NCBI GenBank assembly: GCA_045535815.1
Contig: JAZSMJ010000058.1
Span: 1-18,367, forward strand
DNA length: 18,367 nucleotides
DNA from: JAZSMJ01 sp045535815
Lineage (GTDB): Bacteria > Bacillota > Clostridia > Oscillospirales > CAG-272
Direction of reading: 5' to 3'
The notes under the pieces are model-generated. The model ran no database searches. It had not been told where the DNA came from and worked only from the letters and a program-made list of their open reading frames with translations. Position numbers and translations under genes: made by a program. Of this stretch, positions 8,110-15,381 are shown one piece after another; the first letter of the stretch is position 1; every line of letters starts with the position of its first letter.

Positions 8110-9312
8110 GTGAAAATGAAAAGCTTGTTTGACAAAAGAATAATGCACTTTGTAATGCTTCCGACCGTTTTAGTTTTGACACTTGCACTTTGCTTTGGTA
8201 TCTTCGGTGTTGCTATGGTATCGGAGGCAGCTCCGACCAGCGAAACCGTTGATACGCTTGAGCAACAGATCGCTAAGCTTGAAGCAGAGCTTAAAAATAT
8301 AAACAATCAGTTAGCCGAAACAAAGCGCGACCTCTCGTCAGAGCTTGAAAATAAGGCTTACATAGACAATAGGATCAATACGGTAAACCAGGATATCTCA
8401 AAAACCGAGGAGCTTATTGAAAAATACAGAGTATATATTGCAGAAAAAGAGGCCGCTATTGCCGACAAAAACGACGAGGTCGAGCTTCGCTTCGAGGAAT
8501 TTTGTCAGTGGCTCAATATAATGCAAAAGCATGAGTCGACGAATTATGTAGAGATGATCTTTGAATCCTCCAACTTCGTTGATATGCTTACGAGCGTGGA
8601 GCGCCTGTCCTCTATGATGGAATATCAGACCGAGGTTGCAAAGAGTCTCGATACCGATATAACCAAGCTTGAGGAAGAGATGGCTGAGCTTGAAAAGACA
8701 AAGGCTGAGCTTGAGGAGACCGAGGCAGGTCTTGTAAATAAAAAGAAAGAGCTGAGCAGTCTTTCAAACGAAAGCGCAAGATATATATCCGATCTTAAGA
8801 ATGACCAGAGCTCGCTTGAGAGTATGTACGCTCAGGCCAGAGCAAAGGAAGATGAGCTTAATCTGGAGCTTGAGGCAGAGCTTGAGCGACTTGCAAAGCA
8901 GAATACCATGTTTATAGGCGGTGATTTTATGTGGCCGCTTGATGCATCATGGAATTCGATAAGCTCTTATTTCGGAATCAGAACGCTTTACGGCGTTACG
9001 GATTCTCATAATGCAATAGATATACCTGCTTATTACGGCTCTAATATATACGCTTCAAACGGTGGAACGATAGTCAAAGCGCAGTGGCATTCAAGCTACG
9101 GTAACTACGTTCTGATCGACCACGGCGGAGGATTATCAACGCTATACGCTCACTGCAGCTCACTTGCTGTTTCGGCAGGGGATAAGGTATCGCAGGGTGA
9201 CGTTATAGGATACGTAGGATCTACGGGATATTCATTCGGAAACCACCTGCACTTTGAGTACAGAATAGACGGTGTCAGAAAGAATCCTCTGGACTACGTT
9301 GCAAAACCGTAA
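8110..9312 (+). CDS. Secreted coiled-coil murein endopeptidase (M23/LytM), probable FtsEX effector
   Basis: Predicted zinc endopeptidase that cuts peptide cross-links in peptidoglycan. The 400 residues comprise an N-terminal signal peptide or anchor (about 12-40, ending near SEAAP), two long heptad-rich coiled coils (about 46-115 and 165-265) and a C-terminal M23 domain (about 275-398). Zinc ligands are intact: H300 and D304 (HNAID), H348 (YAH) and H379/H381 (HLHFE). An intact site suggests a true enzyme, unlike the degenerate activator EnvC. GGAGG (8100-8104) serves either the GTG at 8110 (5-nt gap) or the ATG at 8116; the two differ by two residues. The position right after ftsEX fits a hydrolase held inactive by its coiled coil and released by FtsX, as described for CwlO and EnvC systems. 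Confidence 0.92.
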   Translation: MKMKSLFDKRIMHFVMLPTVLVLTLALCFGIFGVAMVSEAAPTSETVDTLEQQIAKLEAELKNINNQLAETKRDLSSELENKAYIDNRINTVNQDISKTEELIEKYRVYIAEKEAAIADKNDEVELRFEEFCQWLNIMQKHESTNYVEMIFESSNFVDMLTSVERLSSMMEYQTEVAKSLDTDITKLEEEMAELEKTKAELEETEAGLVNKKKELSSLSNESARYISDLKNDQSSLESMYAQARAKEDELNLELEAELERLAKQNTMFIGGDFMWPLDASWNSISSYFGIRTLYGVTDSHNAIDIPAYYGSNIYASNGGTIVKAQWHSSYGNYVLIDHGGGLSTLYAHCSSLAVSAGDKVSQGDVIGYVGSTGYSFGNHLHFEYRIDGVRKNPLDYVAKP

Positions 9313-9345
9313 TTTCAGAAAAAACGAACACGATATTTCTTTTGG

Positions 9346-9373
9346 AAAATGTTGGCGTAAGCCGGCATTTTTC
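9346..9373 (+). terminator. Terminator-like hairpin between the M23 and S41 genes
   Basis: The stem 9346-9356 pairs with 9361-9371 (AATGTTGGC against GCCGGCATT plus A-T pairs, including two G-T pairs) around a GTAA tetraloop of GNRA type, followed by TTTTTCG. It lies 34 nt after the M23 stop. TGTTATAAA at 9375-9383 directly behind it resembles an extended -10 box, so the S41 gene may have its own start. Attenuation between the two genes is plausible. Confidence 0.6.
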
Positions 9374-9422
9374 GTGTTATAAACGCCGATAAAAAAATCG
9401 GAAAAACGAGGGATCTTATTAT

Positions 9423-10619
9423 ATGCAAAAGAAAATTCCATTAAGTATTGCCGTTTTGGTCTTGCTTTTAGTTGTGATAATCACGTATCAGGTAACACAT
9501 CTTGCGGTTGAAAACAGCTATAGAGAAAAGGTAAACGACCTGGTTGAATACAGCGAAGGCCTTGAGAAGCTGATGGAGGTCGACGACCTGTTCAGAAGCG
9601 GATATATCGGCGATATAGATGAAGATATGCTCCTTGACGGAATAATAAGCGGTTACGTTGCCGGCACGGGAGATAAATACGGATATTATCTCAATTCAAA
9701 GGATTATGCCGATTATATGGCCGAGCTGAACGGTAACTTCACGGGTATAGGCGTTTACGTTATCTATAACCCGGACGTTATAGCAATCGAGATAATAAAC
9801 GTTATTGAAAATTCGCCTGCACACGAGGCAGGGCTGCTTCCCGGAGATCTTATAACCGCAGTTGGCGGTGTCAGCGTTTCGGAGCTGGGATATTACACCG
9901 CAGTATCGAAGGTCAAGGGCGAAGAGGGATCTTTGGCAGAAATAACTGTCTACCGTGACGGCGAATCGAGTGATTATTCGATTGAAAGACGTGCGGTTAC
10001 TTCTGTTACCGTTGAGTACAGAATGTATAAGGATACCGATATCGGTATTATCAGAATAAGCGGTTTTGATGCAGAAACTCCAAAGCAGTTTGAAGCGGCA
10101 ATAAAGGAGCTTACCATAAAGGGTGCACTCAAGTTTATATTTGACCTGAGAAATAACCCCGGCGGAGAGCTTGAAAGCATTGTTTCGGTGCTTGATTATC
10201 TGCTTCCCGAAGGTCCTGTAGTCAAAATAGTTGATAAAGACGGCAACGTCGTTCACGAATATCAGTCAGACGCATCTGAGCTTAGTGCAAAAATGGCGGT
10301 TCTTGTGAATGAAAATACTGCAAGCGCAGCAGAGCTTTTCTCGAGTGCGCTCAAGGACTACGAGAAAGCAACCCTGGTCGGTAAAACGACCTTCGGAAAG
10401 GGTACCGTTCAAACGATAGTGCCTTTGTCGGACGGATCAGGCGTTGCCATATCGTATATGATGTACAATCCGCCGTTCTCCGATAATTATGAGGGTATCG
10501 GTGTTGTACCAAACGTTGAAATCGAGCTTGATGAGGAATACAGAAACGTAAATCTGTATAAACTTGATGAGGATAACGATGCTCAGCTCATCAAAGCGGT
10601 AGAGATAGTTAATTCGTAA
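9423..10619 (+). CDS. Carboxyl-terminal processing protease (PDZ-S41, CtpA family)
   Basis: Membrane-anchored serine protease acting outside the membrane and cutting proteins near their C-termini. The 398 residues hold one N-terminal membrane segment (about 6-25), a short linker, a PDZ domain (about 95-180, containing NSPAHEAGLLPGDLI) and the S41 core. The likely nucleophile is S301 in NENTASAAE and the general-base lysine is K326 in KTTFGKGTVQ; the 25-residue gap matches known family members. GAGGG about 10 nt upstream is the ribosome binding site. Neighbourhood with ftsEX and the M23 hydrolase suggests it may trim or degrade cell-wall enzymes, as Prc does with MepS in E. coli; that is inference. 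Homologues are named CtpA or CtpB. Confidence 0.94.
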   Translation: MQKKIPLSIAVLVLLLVVIITYQVTHLAVENSYREKVNDLVEYSEGLEKLMEVDDLFRSGYIGDIDEDMLLDGIISGYVAGTGDKYGYYLNSKDYADYMAELNGNFTGIGVYVIYNPDVIAIEIINVIENSPAHEAGLLPGDLITAVGGVSVSELGYYTAVSKVKGEEGSLAEITVYRDGESSDYSIERRAVTSVTVEYRMYKDTDIGIIRISGFDAETPKQFEAAIKELTIKGALKFIFDLRNNPGGELESIVSVLDYLLPEGPVVKIVDKDGNVVHEYQSDASELSAKMAVLVNENTASAAELFSSALKDYEKATLVGKTTFGKGTVQTIVPLSDGSGVAISYMMYNPPFSDNYEGIGVVPNVEIELDEEYRNVNLYKLDEDNDAQLIKAVEIVNS

Positions 10620-10665
10620 GTTAATCTTAAATATATATTTTAGAATCAATAGGGAGATAATGATC

Positions 10666-11142
10666 ATGTCAAATCAGATAGTAGTAACTGACGAGGGTCT
10701 TAAAAAGCTTCAGGAGGAGCTTGATTACCTGAAAAACACAAAAAGACAGGAAGTCGTTGAGGCAATAAGAGTAGCGCTTTCCTTCGGAGACCTTTCCGAG
10801 AACAGCGAATACGATGAAGCTAAAAATGAGCAGGCTAAGGTCGAGAGCAAGATTACCGAGCTTGAAGAAATGCTTAAGCACGTAAAGGTAATAAGCGACC
10901 ACGAGGTCAATACCGATACGGTGAACGTTGGCGCAACCGTTAAGGTTTACGATGAAGCCTTTGACGAAGAGGTTGTATATATGCTTGTAGGTTCTACAGA
11001 AGCAGATCCTATGGAGGGTAAAATATCCGATCAGTCTCCTATCGGAGCTGCTATGATAGGTGCTGCGGTAGGTGACACGGTAACTGTCGTAACTCCTGCA
11101 GGCGATAAAAAGCTTAAGATATTGGAAATTACCAAACAGTAA
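10666..11142 (+). CDS. greA: Transcription elongation factor GreA
   Basis: Rescues backtracked RNA polymerase by inserting its coiled coil into the secondary channel and promoting transcript cleavage. The 158-residue length equals the family norm. The N-terminal coiled coil (about 8-76) has the acidic tip GDLSENSEYDEAKNEQ with catalytic D42 and E45; the C-terminal FKBP-like domain ends in GDKKLKILEITKQ. Two in-frame ATGs exist, at 10660 and 10666. GGGAG (10652-10656) is 3 nt from the first and 9 nt from the second, so I take 10666. lysS follows 38 nt on, with no terminator between, a common pairing in Clostridia. Confidence 0.96.
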   Translation: MSNQIVVTDEGLKKLQEELDYLKNTKRQEVVEAIRVALSFGDLSENSEYDEAKNEQAKVESKITELEEMLKHVKVISDHEVNTDTVNVGATVKVYDEAFDEEVVYMLVGSTEADPMEGKISDQSPIGAAMIGAAVGDTVTVVTPAGDKKLKILEITKQ

Positions 11143-11180
11143 ATATAAAGGAAAAATTCGACAAAAAGAGGAATATCAAT

Positions 11181-13118
11181 ATGGCAGAGAATATGGAAAA
11201 CACACTTGCACAGGAAACTGAAGATCTAAGCGAGCTGCTTCAGATAAGACGTGATAAGCTTACTGCGCTCAGAGAAGCGGATAAGGACCCCTTCAAGATA
11301 ACAAAATTTGATGCTGATACACACAGTATCGATATACATGAAAACTTTGATGCGCTCGAGGGCAAGCAGGTTACTCTTGCCGGAAGAATGATGAGCCGTC
11401 GTATCATGGGGAAGGCTTCCTTCTGTGACGTACGTGACGGAAAGGGCAGAATCCAGGTATACGTAAAGCGTGATGACGTCGGAGAAGAGGACTACGCAGA
11501 CTTTAAAAAGTGGGATATCGGTGATATTATCGGTGTCAGCGGTATCGTTTTCCGTACACAGAAGGGTGAAATATCAGTTCACGCAAGCAAGGTAACGCTT
11601 CTGTCAAAGTCCATGCTTCCGCTTCCCGAAAAGTATCACGGACTCAAGGATACAGACCTTCGTTACCGTCAGCGTTACGTTGATCTTATCGTAAATCCCG
11701 AGGTTAAGAGCGTTTTTGAAGCAAGATCAAAGATCATTACCGAAATCAGAAATTACTTAAACGAAAAAGAATTCCTTGAGGTTGAAACTCCCGTGCTTCA
11801 CAATATAGCAGGCGGAGCAAACGCAAGACCTTTTATTACGCATCATAACTCCCTTGATATAGATATGTATCTCAGAATCGCCCTCGAGCTTCATTTGAAG
11901 AGACTTATCGTAGGCGGATTTGAGAGAGTGTACGAGATAGGCAGAGTTTTCAGAAACGAGGGAATGGATACAAGACATAACCCCGAGTTTACTCTTATGG
12001 AGCTCTATCAGGCATATACCGACTATAACGGTATGATGGATCTTACCGAAGACCTTATCAGAAGCGTTGCCAAGAAGGTTCTCGGTACTGCTCAGATCAA
12101 ATACGGAGAGGTTGATATAGACCTCGATAAGCCCTTTGCAAGAATTCCTATGCTTGAAGCTGTTAAGCAGTATTCGGGCGTTGACTTCTCTAAGATAACA
12201 ACTATCGAAGAGGCAAGAGCAGTTGCAAAAGAGCATCACGTTGAATATGAGGAAAGACATAAGATAGGCGATATTCTCAATCTCTTCTTTGACGAATTCG
12301 TTGAAGAAAATCTTATCCAGCCTACCTTCATAATGAACCATCCCGTTGAAATATCTCCTCTTGCAAAGAAGATGCCCGAGAATCCTGCATTTACAGAGAG
12401 ATTTGAGCTGTTTATCGTCGGAAGAGAGCACGCAAACGCATTCTCCGAGCTTAACGACCCGATCGACCAGAGAGAAAGGTTTGAGGCTCAGTCAGCACTC
12501 AAGGCTCAGGGTGACGATGAGGCGTGTGACGTTGATGACGACTTCCTTACCGCACTCGAATACGGTATGCCCCCCACAGGCGGTCTCGGTATCGGTATCG
12601 ACAGACTGGTAATGCTTCTTACAAATACCTCGTCTATAAGAGACGTTTTGTTGTTCCCCACGATGAAGCCTCTTGATATGCAGAAGAAGGAAGAAGCTCC
12701 TGCCACAGCTAAGGCAGAAGAAAAGAAAGAGCCCGAAATCATCGATTTCTCAAAGGTTGAAATAGAGCCTTTGTTTAAGGATTTCGTTGATTTTGAGACA
12801 TTCTCAAAGTCTGATTTCCGTGCAGTAAAGGTGCTCAAGTGTGAGGCAGTGCCGAAGTCAAAGAAGCTCCTTCAGTTTACTCTGAATGACGGAACGGATA
12901 CAGAGCGCACCATACTCAGCGGAATACACGCATTCTATGAGCCTGAAGAGCTGGTCGGTAAGACACTTATTGCAATAACAAATCTTCCGCCCAGACCCAT
13001 GATGGGCGTTGAGTCAAACGGAATGCTCCTCTCGGCTATCCATACCGAAGAGGGAGAAGAAAAGCTTCATATTCTTATGGTCGACGACCACATCCCCGCA
13101 GGTGCAAAGCTTTATTAA
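11181..13118 (+). CDS. lysS: Lysyl-tRNA synthetase, class II, with C-terminal tRNA-binding domain
   Basis: Charges tRNA-Lys with lysine. Order of parts in 645 residues: OB-fold anticodon-binding domain (about 50-160), class II catalytic core with motif 2 RNEGMDTRHNPEFT from R258 and motif 3 GIGIDRLVML containing R475, core end near 495, an Ala/Glu/Lys-rich linker (about 500-526, KKEEAPATAKAEEKKEPE), then an EMAP-II/CsaA-like tRNA-binding OB fold (about 534-645: SKSDFRAVKVLKCEAVPKSKK, PPRPMMGVESNGMLLSA). Ordinary bacterial LysRS is about 490-510 residues; this extra domain is better known from the C-terminus of MetRS. The core motifs are specific for lysine. AGAGG is about 10 nt before the ATG. 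A strong terminator follows. Confidence 0.95.
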   Translation: MAENMENTLAQETEDLSELLQIRRDKLTALREADKDPFKITKFDADTHSIDIHENFDALEGKQVTLAGRMMSRRIMGKASFCDVRDGKGRIQVYVKRDDVGEEDYADFKKWDIGDIIGVSGIVFRTQKGEISVHASKVTLLSKSMLPLPEKYHGLKDTDLRYRQRYVDLIVNPEVKSVFEARSKIITEIRNYLNEKEFLEVETPVLHNIAGGANARPFITHHNSLDIDMYLRIALELHLKRLIVGGFERVYEIGRVFRNEGMDTRHNPEFTLMELYQAYTDYNGMMDLTEDLIRSVAKKVLGTAQIKYGEVDIDLDKPFARIPMLEAVKQYSGVDFSKITTIEEARAVAKEHHVEYEERHKIGDILNLFFDEFVEENLIQPTFIMNHPVEISPLAKKMPENPAFTERFELFIVGREHANAFSELNDPIDQRERFEAQSALKAQGDDEACDVDDDFLTALEYGMPPTGGLGIGIDRLVMLLTNTSSIRDVLLFPTMKPLDMQKKEEAPATAKAEEKKEPEIIDFSKVEIEPLFKDFVDFETFSKSDFRAVKVLKCEAVPKSKKLLQFTLNDGTDTERTILSGIHAFYEPEELVGKTLIAITNLPPRPMMGVESNGMLLSAIHTEEGEEKLHILMVDDHIPAGAKLY

Positions 13119-13144
13119 TAGAATATAATACAAGCCTTTATACT

Positions 13145-13182
13145 AAAAAAACTCTCTGCTGAGCTTCAGCAGAGAGTTTTTT
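13145..13182. terminator. Bidirectional terminator between lysS and the XRE gene
   Basis: A perfect 12-bp stem (13151-13162 with 13166-13177, ACTCTCTGCTGA) closes a 3-nt loop and is flanked by six A on the left and TTTTT on the right. It therefore works for plus-strand transcripts leaving lysS and for minus-strand transcripts leaving the convergent XRE gene, which ends at 13193. Confidence 0.92.
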
Positions 13183-13192
13183 GTTTATAAGA

Positions 13193-13435
13193 CTATTTAA
13201 TTTCTTGTTCTATATCATCGAAAATGTCGGAATCGAAGAATTCACGGAGTGAAATATCCAAGCCGTCGCACAACTTCTTGATTGTAACAATTCCGGGATT
13301 TTGACTTTTTTCGTTTAGAACGCTATACAGCGTTGACGGAGATATGCCCGATAAATTTGCTAATGCATTTATCGCAATGTTCTTCTGATTACACAACTCA
13401 ATTATGCGGTTTGCGATAGCGTTTTTAGTATTCAT
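13193..13435 (-). CDS. Small XRE-family HTH regulator
   Basis: DNA-binding protein of 80 residues, essentially one Cro/C1-type helix-turn-helix (about 7-65). The recognition region reads NALANLSGISPSTLYSVLNEKSQNPGIVTIKKLCDGLDISLREFF, followed by a short acidic tail (DSDIFDDIEQEIK). A GAGGTGG ribosome binding site sits a few bases before the ATG on the minus strand. It is transcribed away from the SLOG gene, and the shared 127-nt region carries repeated CGATATATCG palindromes, as expected for an autoregulating repressor that also controls its divergent neighbour. That link is inferred from position. The fold assignment is firm. Confidence 0.88.
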   Translation of the reverse strand: MNTKNAIANRIIELCNQKNIAINALANLSGISPSTLYSVLNEKSQNPGIVTIKKLCDGLDISLREFFDSDIFDDIEQEIK

Positions 13436-13447
13436 AGAACCACCTCT

Positions 13448-13545
13448 ACGATATATCGTTGCTATAATTGTATAAAAATATTCGATATATCGTGTGGGAT
13501 ATATCGCAAAATTAAATCTTTTATGCTATAATTACGATATATCGC
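13448..13545. repeat. Cluster of four CGATATATCG palindromic operators
   Basis: Perfect 10-bp palindromes lie at 13449-13458 (extended to 12 bp, ACGATATATCGT), 13483-13492 and 13535-13544; a fourth copy at 13497-13506 differs only in its first base. Centre spacings are 34, 14 and 38 nt. All lie between the XRE and SLOG start codons, the last one ending 17 nt before the SLOG ATG. They overlap or flank the candidate -10 boxes, so a bound dimer would block transcription. Most likely binding sites of the XRE protein. Confidence 0.85.
13524..13533 (+). promoter_or_regulatory. Extended -10 promoter of the SLOG gene
   Basis: TGCTATAATT is an extended -10 (TGn plus TATAAT at 13527-13532). The -35 region (13504-13509, TCGCAA) is poor and overlaps the third operator; the fourth operator covers the expected transcription start near 13539. 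An identical TGCTATAATT occurs at 13460-13469 between operators one and two, which could be a second start or a duplicated module. Confidence 0.7.
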
Positions 13546-13562
13546 ACATAGGAGATGATTTT

Positions 13563-14030
13563 ATGCAAGAAAACACATGCTGTTTCTTCGGTCACAGAAC
13601 GATTGACGAAACCGAAGAGTTGAAAAGAGAGCTGACCGAAACCATTGAAAGACTGATCATAGACGAAAAGGTTGATACCTTTCTGTTTGGAAGTAAAAGC
13701 CGATTCGATAGTCTTTGCCTTGAGCTTGTGACTAAATTAAAAGAAAAATACCCACACGTAAAACGAATCTACGTGAGGGCAGAGTTTTCCAATATAAGTG
13801 CTGACTATAAGGCTTATTTATTAAAATCCTACGATGACACCTATTATCCCGAAAGGATAGTTGGTGCAGGCAGAGCTGTATACGTTGAGCGTAATTATGA
13901 GATGATAAACTGCAGCCACTTTTGCATCGTTTATTATAATGAACAGAGCGCACCCACCAACCGCAAAAGCGGCACTAAGCTTGCGCTTGATTATGCTGTA
14001 AGAAAAGACAGGGAAATCATCCTCATATAA
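13563..14030 (+). CDS. SLOG-superfamily Rossmann protein (DprA/LOG-like, DUF1273-type)
   Basis: Predicted nucleotide- or nucleoside-ligand-binding cytosolic protein of 155 residues. It opens with CCFFGHR (6-12), the typical first strand and loop of DUF1273/YpsA-like SLOG proteins, continues with a second strand VDTFLFGSKSRFD (37-49) in the place of the glycine-rich ligand loop, and ends with NRKSGTKLALDYAVRKDREIILI, the SGT-containing closing helix and strand of the fold. No effector domain, membrane segment or nuclease motif is attached. The start at 13563 follows AGGAG (13550-13554) by 8 nt; an upstream in-frame GTG at 13494 lies in the operator region and is rejected. Control by the divergent XRE protein is likely. 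The biochemical role is unknown; a sensor in stress or phage response is possible but unproven. Confidence 0.75.
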   Translation: MQENTCCFFGHRTIDETEELKRELTETIERLIIDEKVDTFLFGSKSRFDSLCLELVTKLKEKYPHVKRIYVRAEFSNISADYKAYLLKSYDDTYYPERIVGAGRAVYVERNYEMINCSHFCIVYYNEQSAPTNRKSGTKLALDYAVRKDREIILI

Positions 14031-14058
14031 TTGAAAAAATATAAAAAAGTTGTATAAT
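14031..14058 (+). promoter_or_regulatory. Promoter of the rhodanese operon
   Basis: TTGAAA (14031-14036), a 16-nt spacer and TATAAT (14053-14058) begin right after the SLOG stop codon, about 30 nt before the rhodanese start. It would separate this operon from the repressed SLOG gene, though no terminator is seen between them. Confidence 0.75.
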
Positions 14059-14088
14059 AAGAGAAAAGAACTTTGGCGAGGGAATACT

Positions 14089-14496
14089 ATGAGAAAAACA
14101 AAAGGATGGTTAATAATGCTTATGCTCACACTTTCACTTTTGGGGCTTACCGCTTGTGGCGCTAATAACGACAAGGGAGAAACGCTTACCTACGAGCAGA
14201 TCTCTGCTAAGGAAGCTAAAGAAATTATGGACACCGAAAAGGATTATATTATCATTGATGCCCGTACTGAAGCCGAGTTTGCCGAGGGGCATATTGAGGG
14301 AGCTATCCTTATTCCCGAGTACGAGATCGCTGACCGTGCCGAAAAGGAGCTGCCCGATAAGGATGCCCTGATACTTGTTTACTGCCGAAGTGGCAGACGG
14401 AGCAAGATCGCATCGGAAGAACTTGTTAAGCTCGGTTACACCAACGTCAAAGAATTCGGCGGCATTATCGATTGGCCGTACGAAACGGTGAAATGA
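14089..14496 (+). CDS. Rhodanese-like lipoprotein
   Basis: Predicted extracytoplasmic sulfurtransferase-like protein of 135 residues. A signal peptide ends in a lipobox, LTAC, with the lipidated cysteine at 23; a short linker leads to a single rhodanese domain (about 40-132). The active-site loop CRSGRRS (C99-S105) keeps the persulfide-forming cysteine, and DARTEAEFAEGHIEGAILIP is the typical CH2A-like motif. GAGGG lies 6 nt before the ATG; a TTG at 14050 would lengthen the frame but overlaps the promoter. It is first in a run with a DUF1295 membrane protein 19 nt on and an alpha/beta hydrolase. Substrate is unknown; membrane-anchored rhodaneses may act in thiol or sulfur handling at the cell surface. 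Confidence 0.9.
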   Translation: MRKTKGWLIMLMLTLSLLGLTACGANNDKGETLTYEQISAKEAKEIMDTEKDYIIIDARTEAEFAEGHIEGAILIPEYEIADRAEKELPDKDALILVYCRSGRRSKIASEELVKLGYTNVKEFGGIIDWPYETVK

Positions 14497-14515
14497 TAAT
14501 ATAAACGAGGTCATA

Positions 14516-15376
14516 ATGAAAAACTTAAAGCAAAATCGCGCAGCAAGCTTCGTTATTGTTGCGCTGGTCTACATAATAGCCGCATCGGTAGGTATTGCGG
14601 TTTATAATAAGCTTAATTATAGTTGGTGGCTGTCACTTTTGATTGCCGATGCGCTCGCAACCGCTGTAACCTTTATTTTCAGCGTTATATTCAATAATGC
14701 TTCGGTGTACGATCCCTATTGGAGCGTACAGCCGCCTGTGATTTTGATTTCATTCGCCCTTGGCAAAGAGCTTACGGTGCTCGGAATCATGCTGATTGCC
14801 GTTGTTTCGTTCTGGGCAATTCGCTTAACGGCAAATTGGGCTTATACCTTCAAAAATCTTTATCATCAGGACTGGCGATATACTATGCTGAAGGAAAAGA
14901 CGGGTGTCTTTTATCCGATCGTCAATTTTGTAGGCATACATATGGTGCCTACGCTTGTAGTGTATGGGTGCATCGTTCCCGCTGTTTATGCGGTGATACA
15001 TAACCTGACAGGAAACATCGGCAGTATCATATTTCTTTTTGTATCGTTGTGTACTGCAGTTATGCAAGGTATTGCGGATATACAGATGCACGTTTTCCGC
15101 AAAAACAAAAGCAGTACGTTTATTCGAGTCGGGCTTTGGAGGCATTCAAGACATCCAAATTATCTTGGAGAGATCATTTTATGGTGGGGTGTTGCTCTGT
15201 CAGTCATTTGTGCCGTGCCGAATGCGTGGTATCTTACTATCGGCGCACTTGCCAATACCGCTTTATTTTTAGCGGTCAGCATTCCGATGGCAGAAAAAAG
15301 GCAATCCCGCAAGGATGGATTTGAAGAGTACAAAGCACAAACAAGAATGCTGTTGCCAATCAAAAAATTCAGGTGA
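14516..15376 (+). CDS. DUF1295 family membrane protein (steroid-reductase/ICMT-like fold)
   Basis: Integral membrane protein of 286 residues with about seven hydrophobic segments (around 10-30, 36-58, 74-92, 94-108, 137-160, 166-186, 219-256). It carries the DUF1295 hallmark RVGLWRHSRHPNYLGEIILWWG (about 203-224) and the closing PMAEKRQSRKDGFEEYKAQT. These match the C-terminal motif of the 3-oxo-5-alpha-steroid 4-dehydrogenase / isoprenylcysteine methyltransferase group, which binds NADPH or SAM; the true substrate in bacteria is not known. GAGG lies 5 nt before the ATG. Its stop overlaps the Shine-Dalgarno region of the following hydrolase gene (6-nt gap between genes), so they are probably translationally coupled. 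Family assignment is firm, function open. Confidence 0.88.
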   Translation: MKNLKQNRAASFVIVALVYIIAASVGIAVYNKLNYSWWLSLLIADALATAVTFIFSVIFNNASVYDPYWSVQPPVILISFALGKELTVLGIMLIAVVSFWAIRLTANWAYTFKNLYHQDWRYTMLKEKTGVFYPIVNFVGIHMVPTLVVYGCIVPAVYAVIHNLTGNIGSIIFLFVSLCTAVMQGIADIQMHVFRKNKSSTFIRVGLWRHSRHPNYLGEIILWWGVALSVICAVPNAWYLTIGALANTALFLAVSIPMAEKRQSRKDGFEEYKAQTRMLLPIKKFR

Positions 15377-15381
15377 ATTTT

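Noticed and set aside
11757..12431. Minus-strand open frame of about 224 codons
   Set aside because: Wholly antisense to the lysS catalytic core, no motif and no ribosome binding site; a codon-bias shadow.
13494..13562. Upstream GTG extending the SLOG protein by 23 residues
   Set aside because: The extension covers operators and the -10 box; AGGAG 8 nt before 13563 and the CCFFGHR start fit better.
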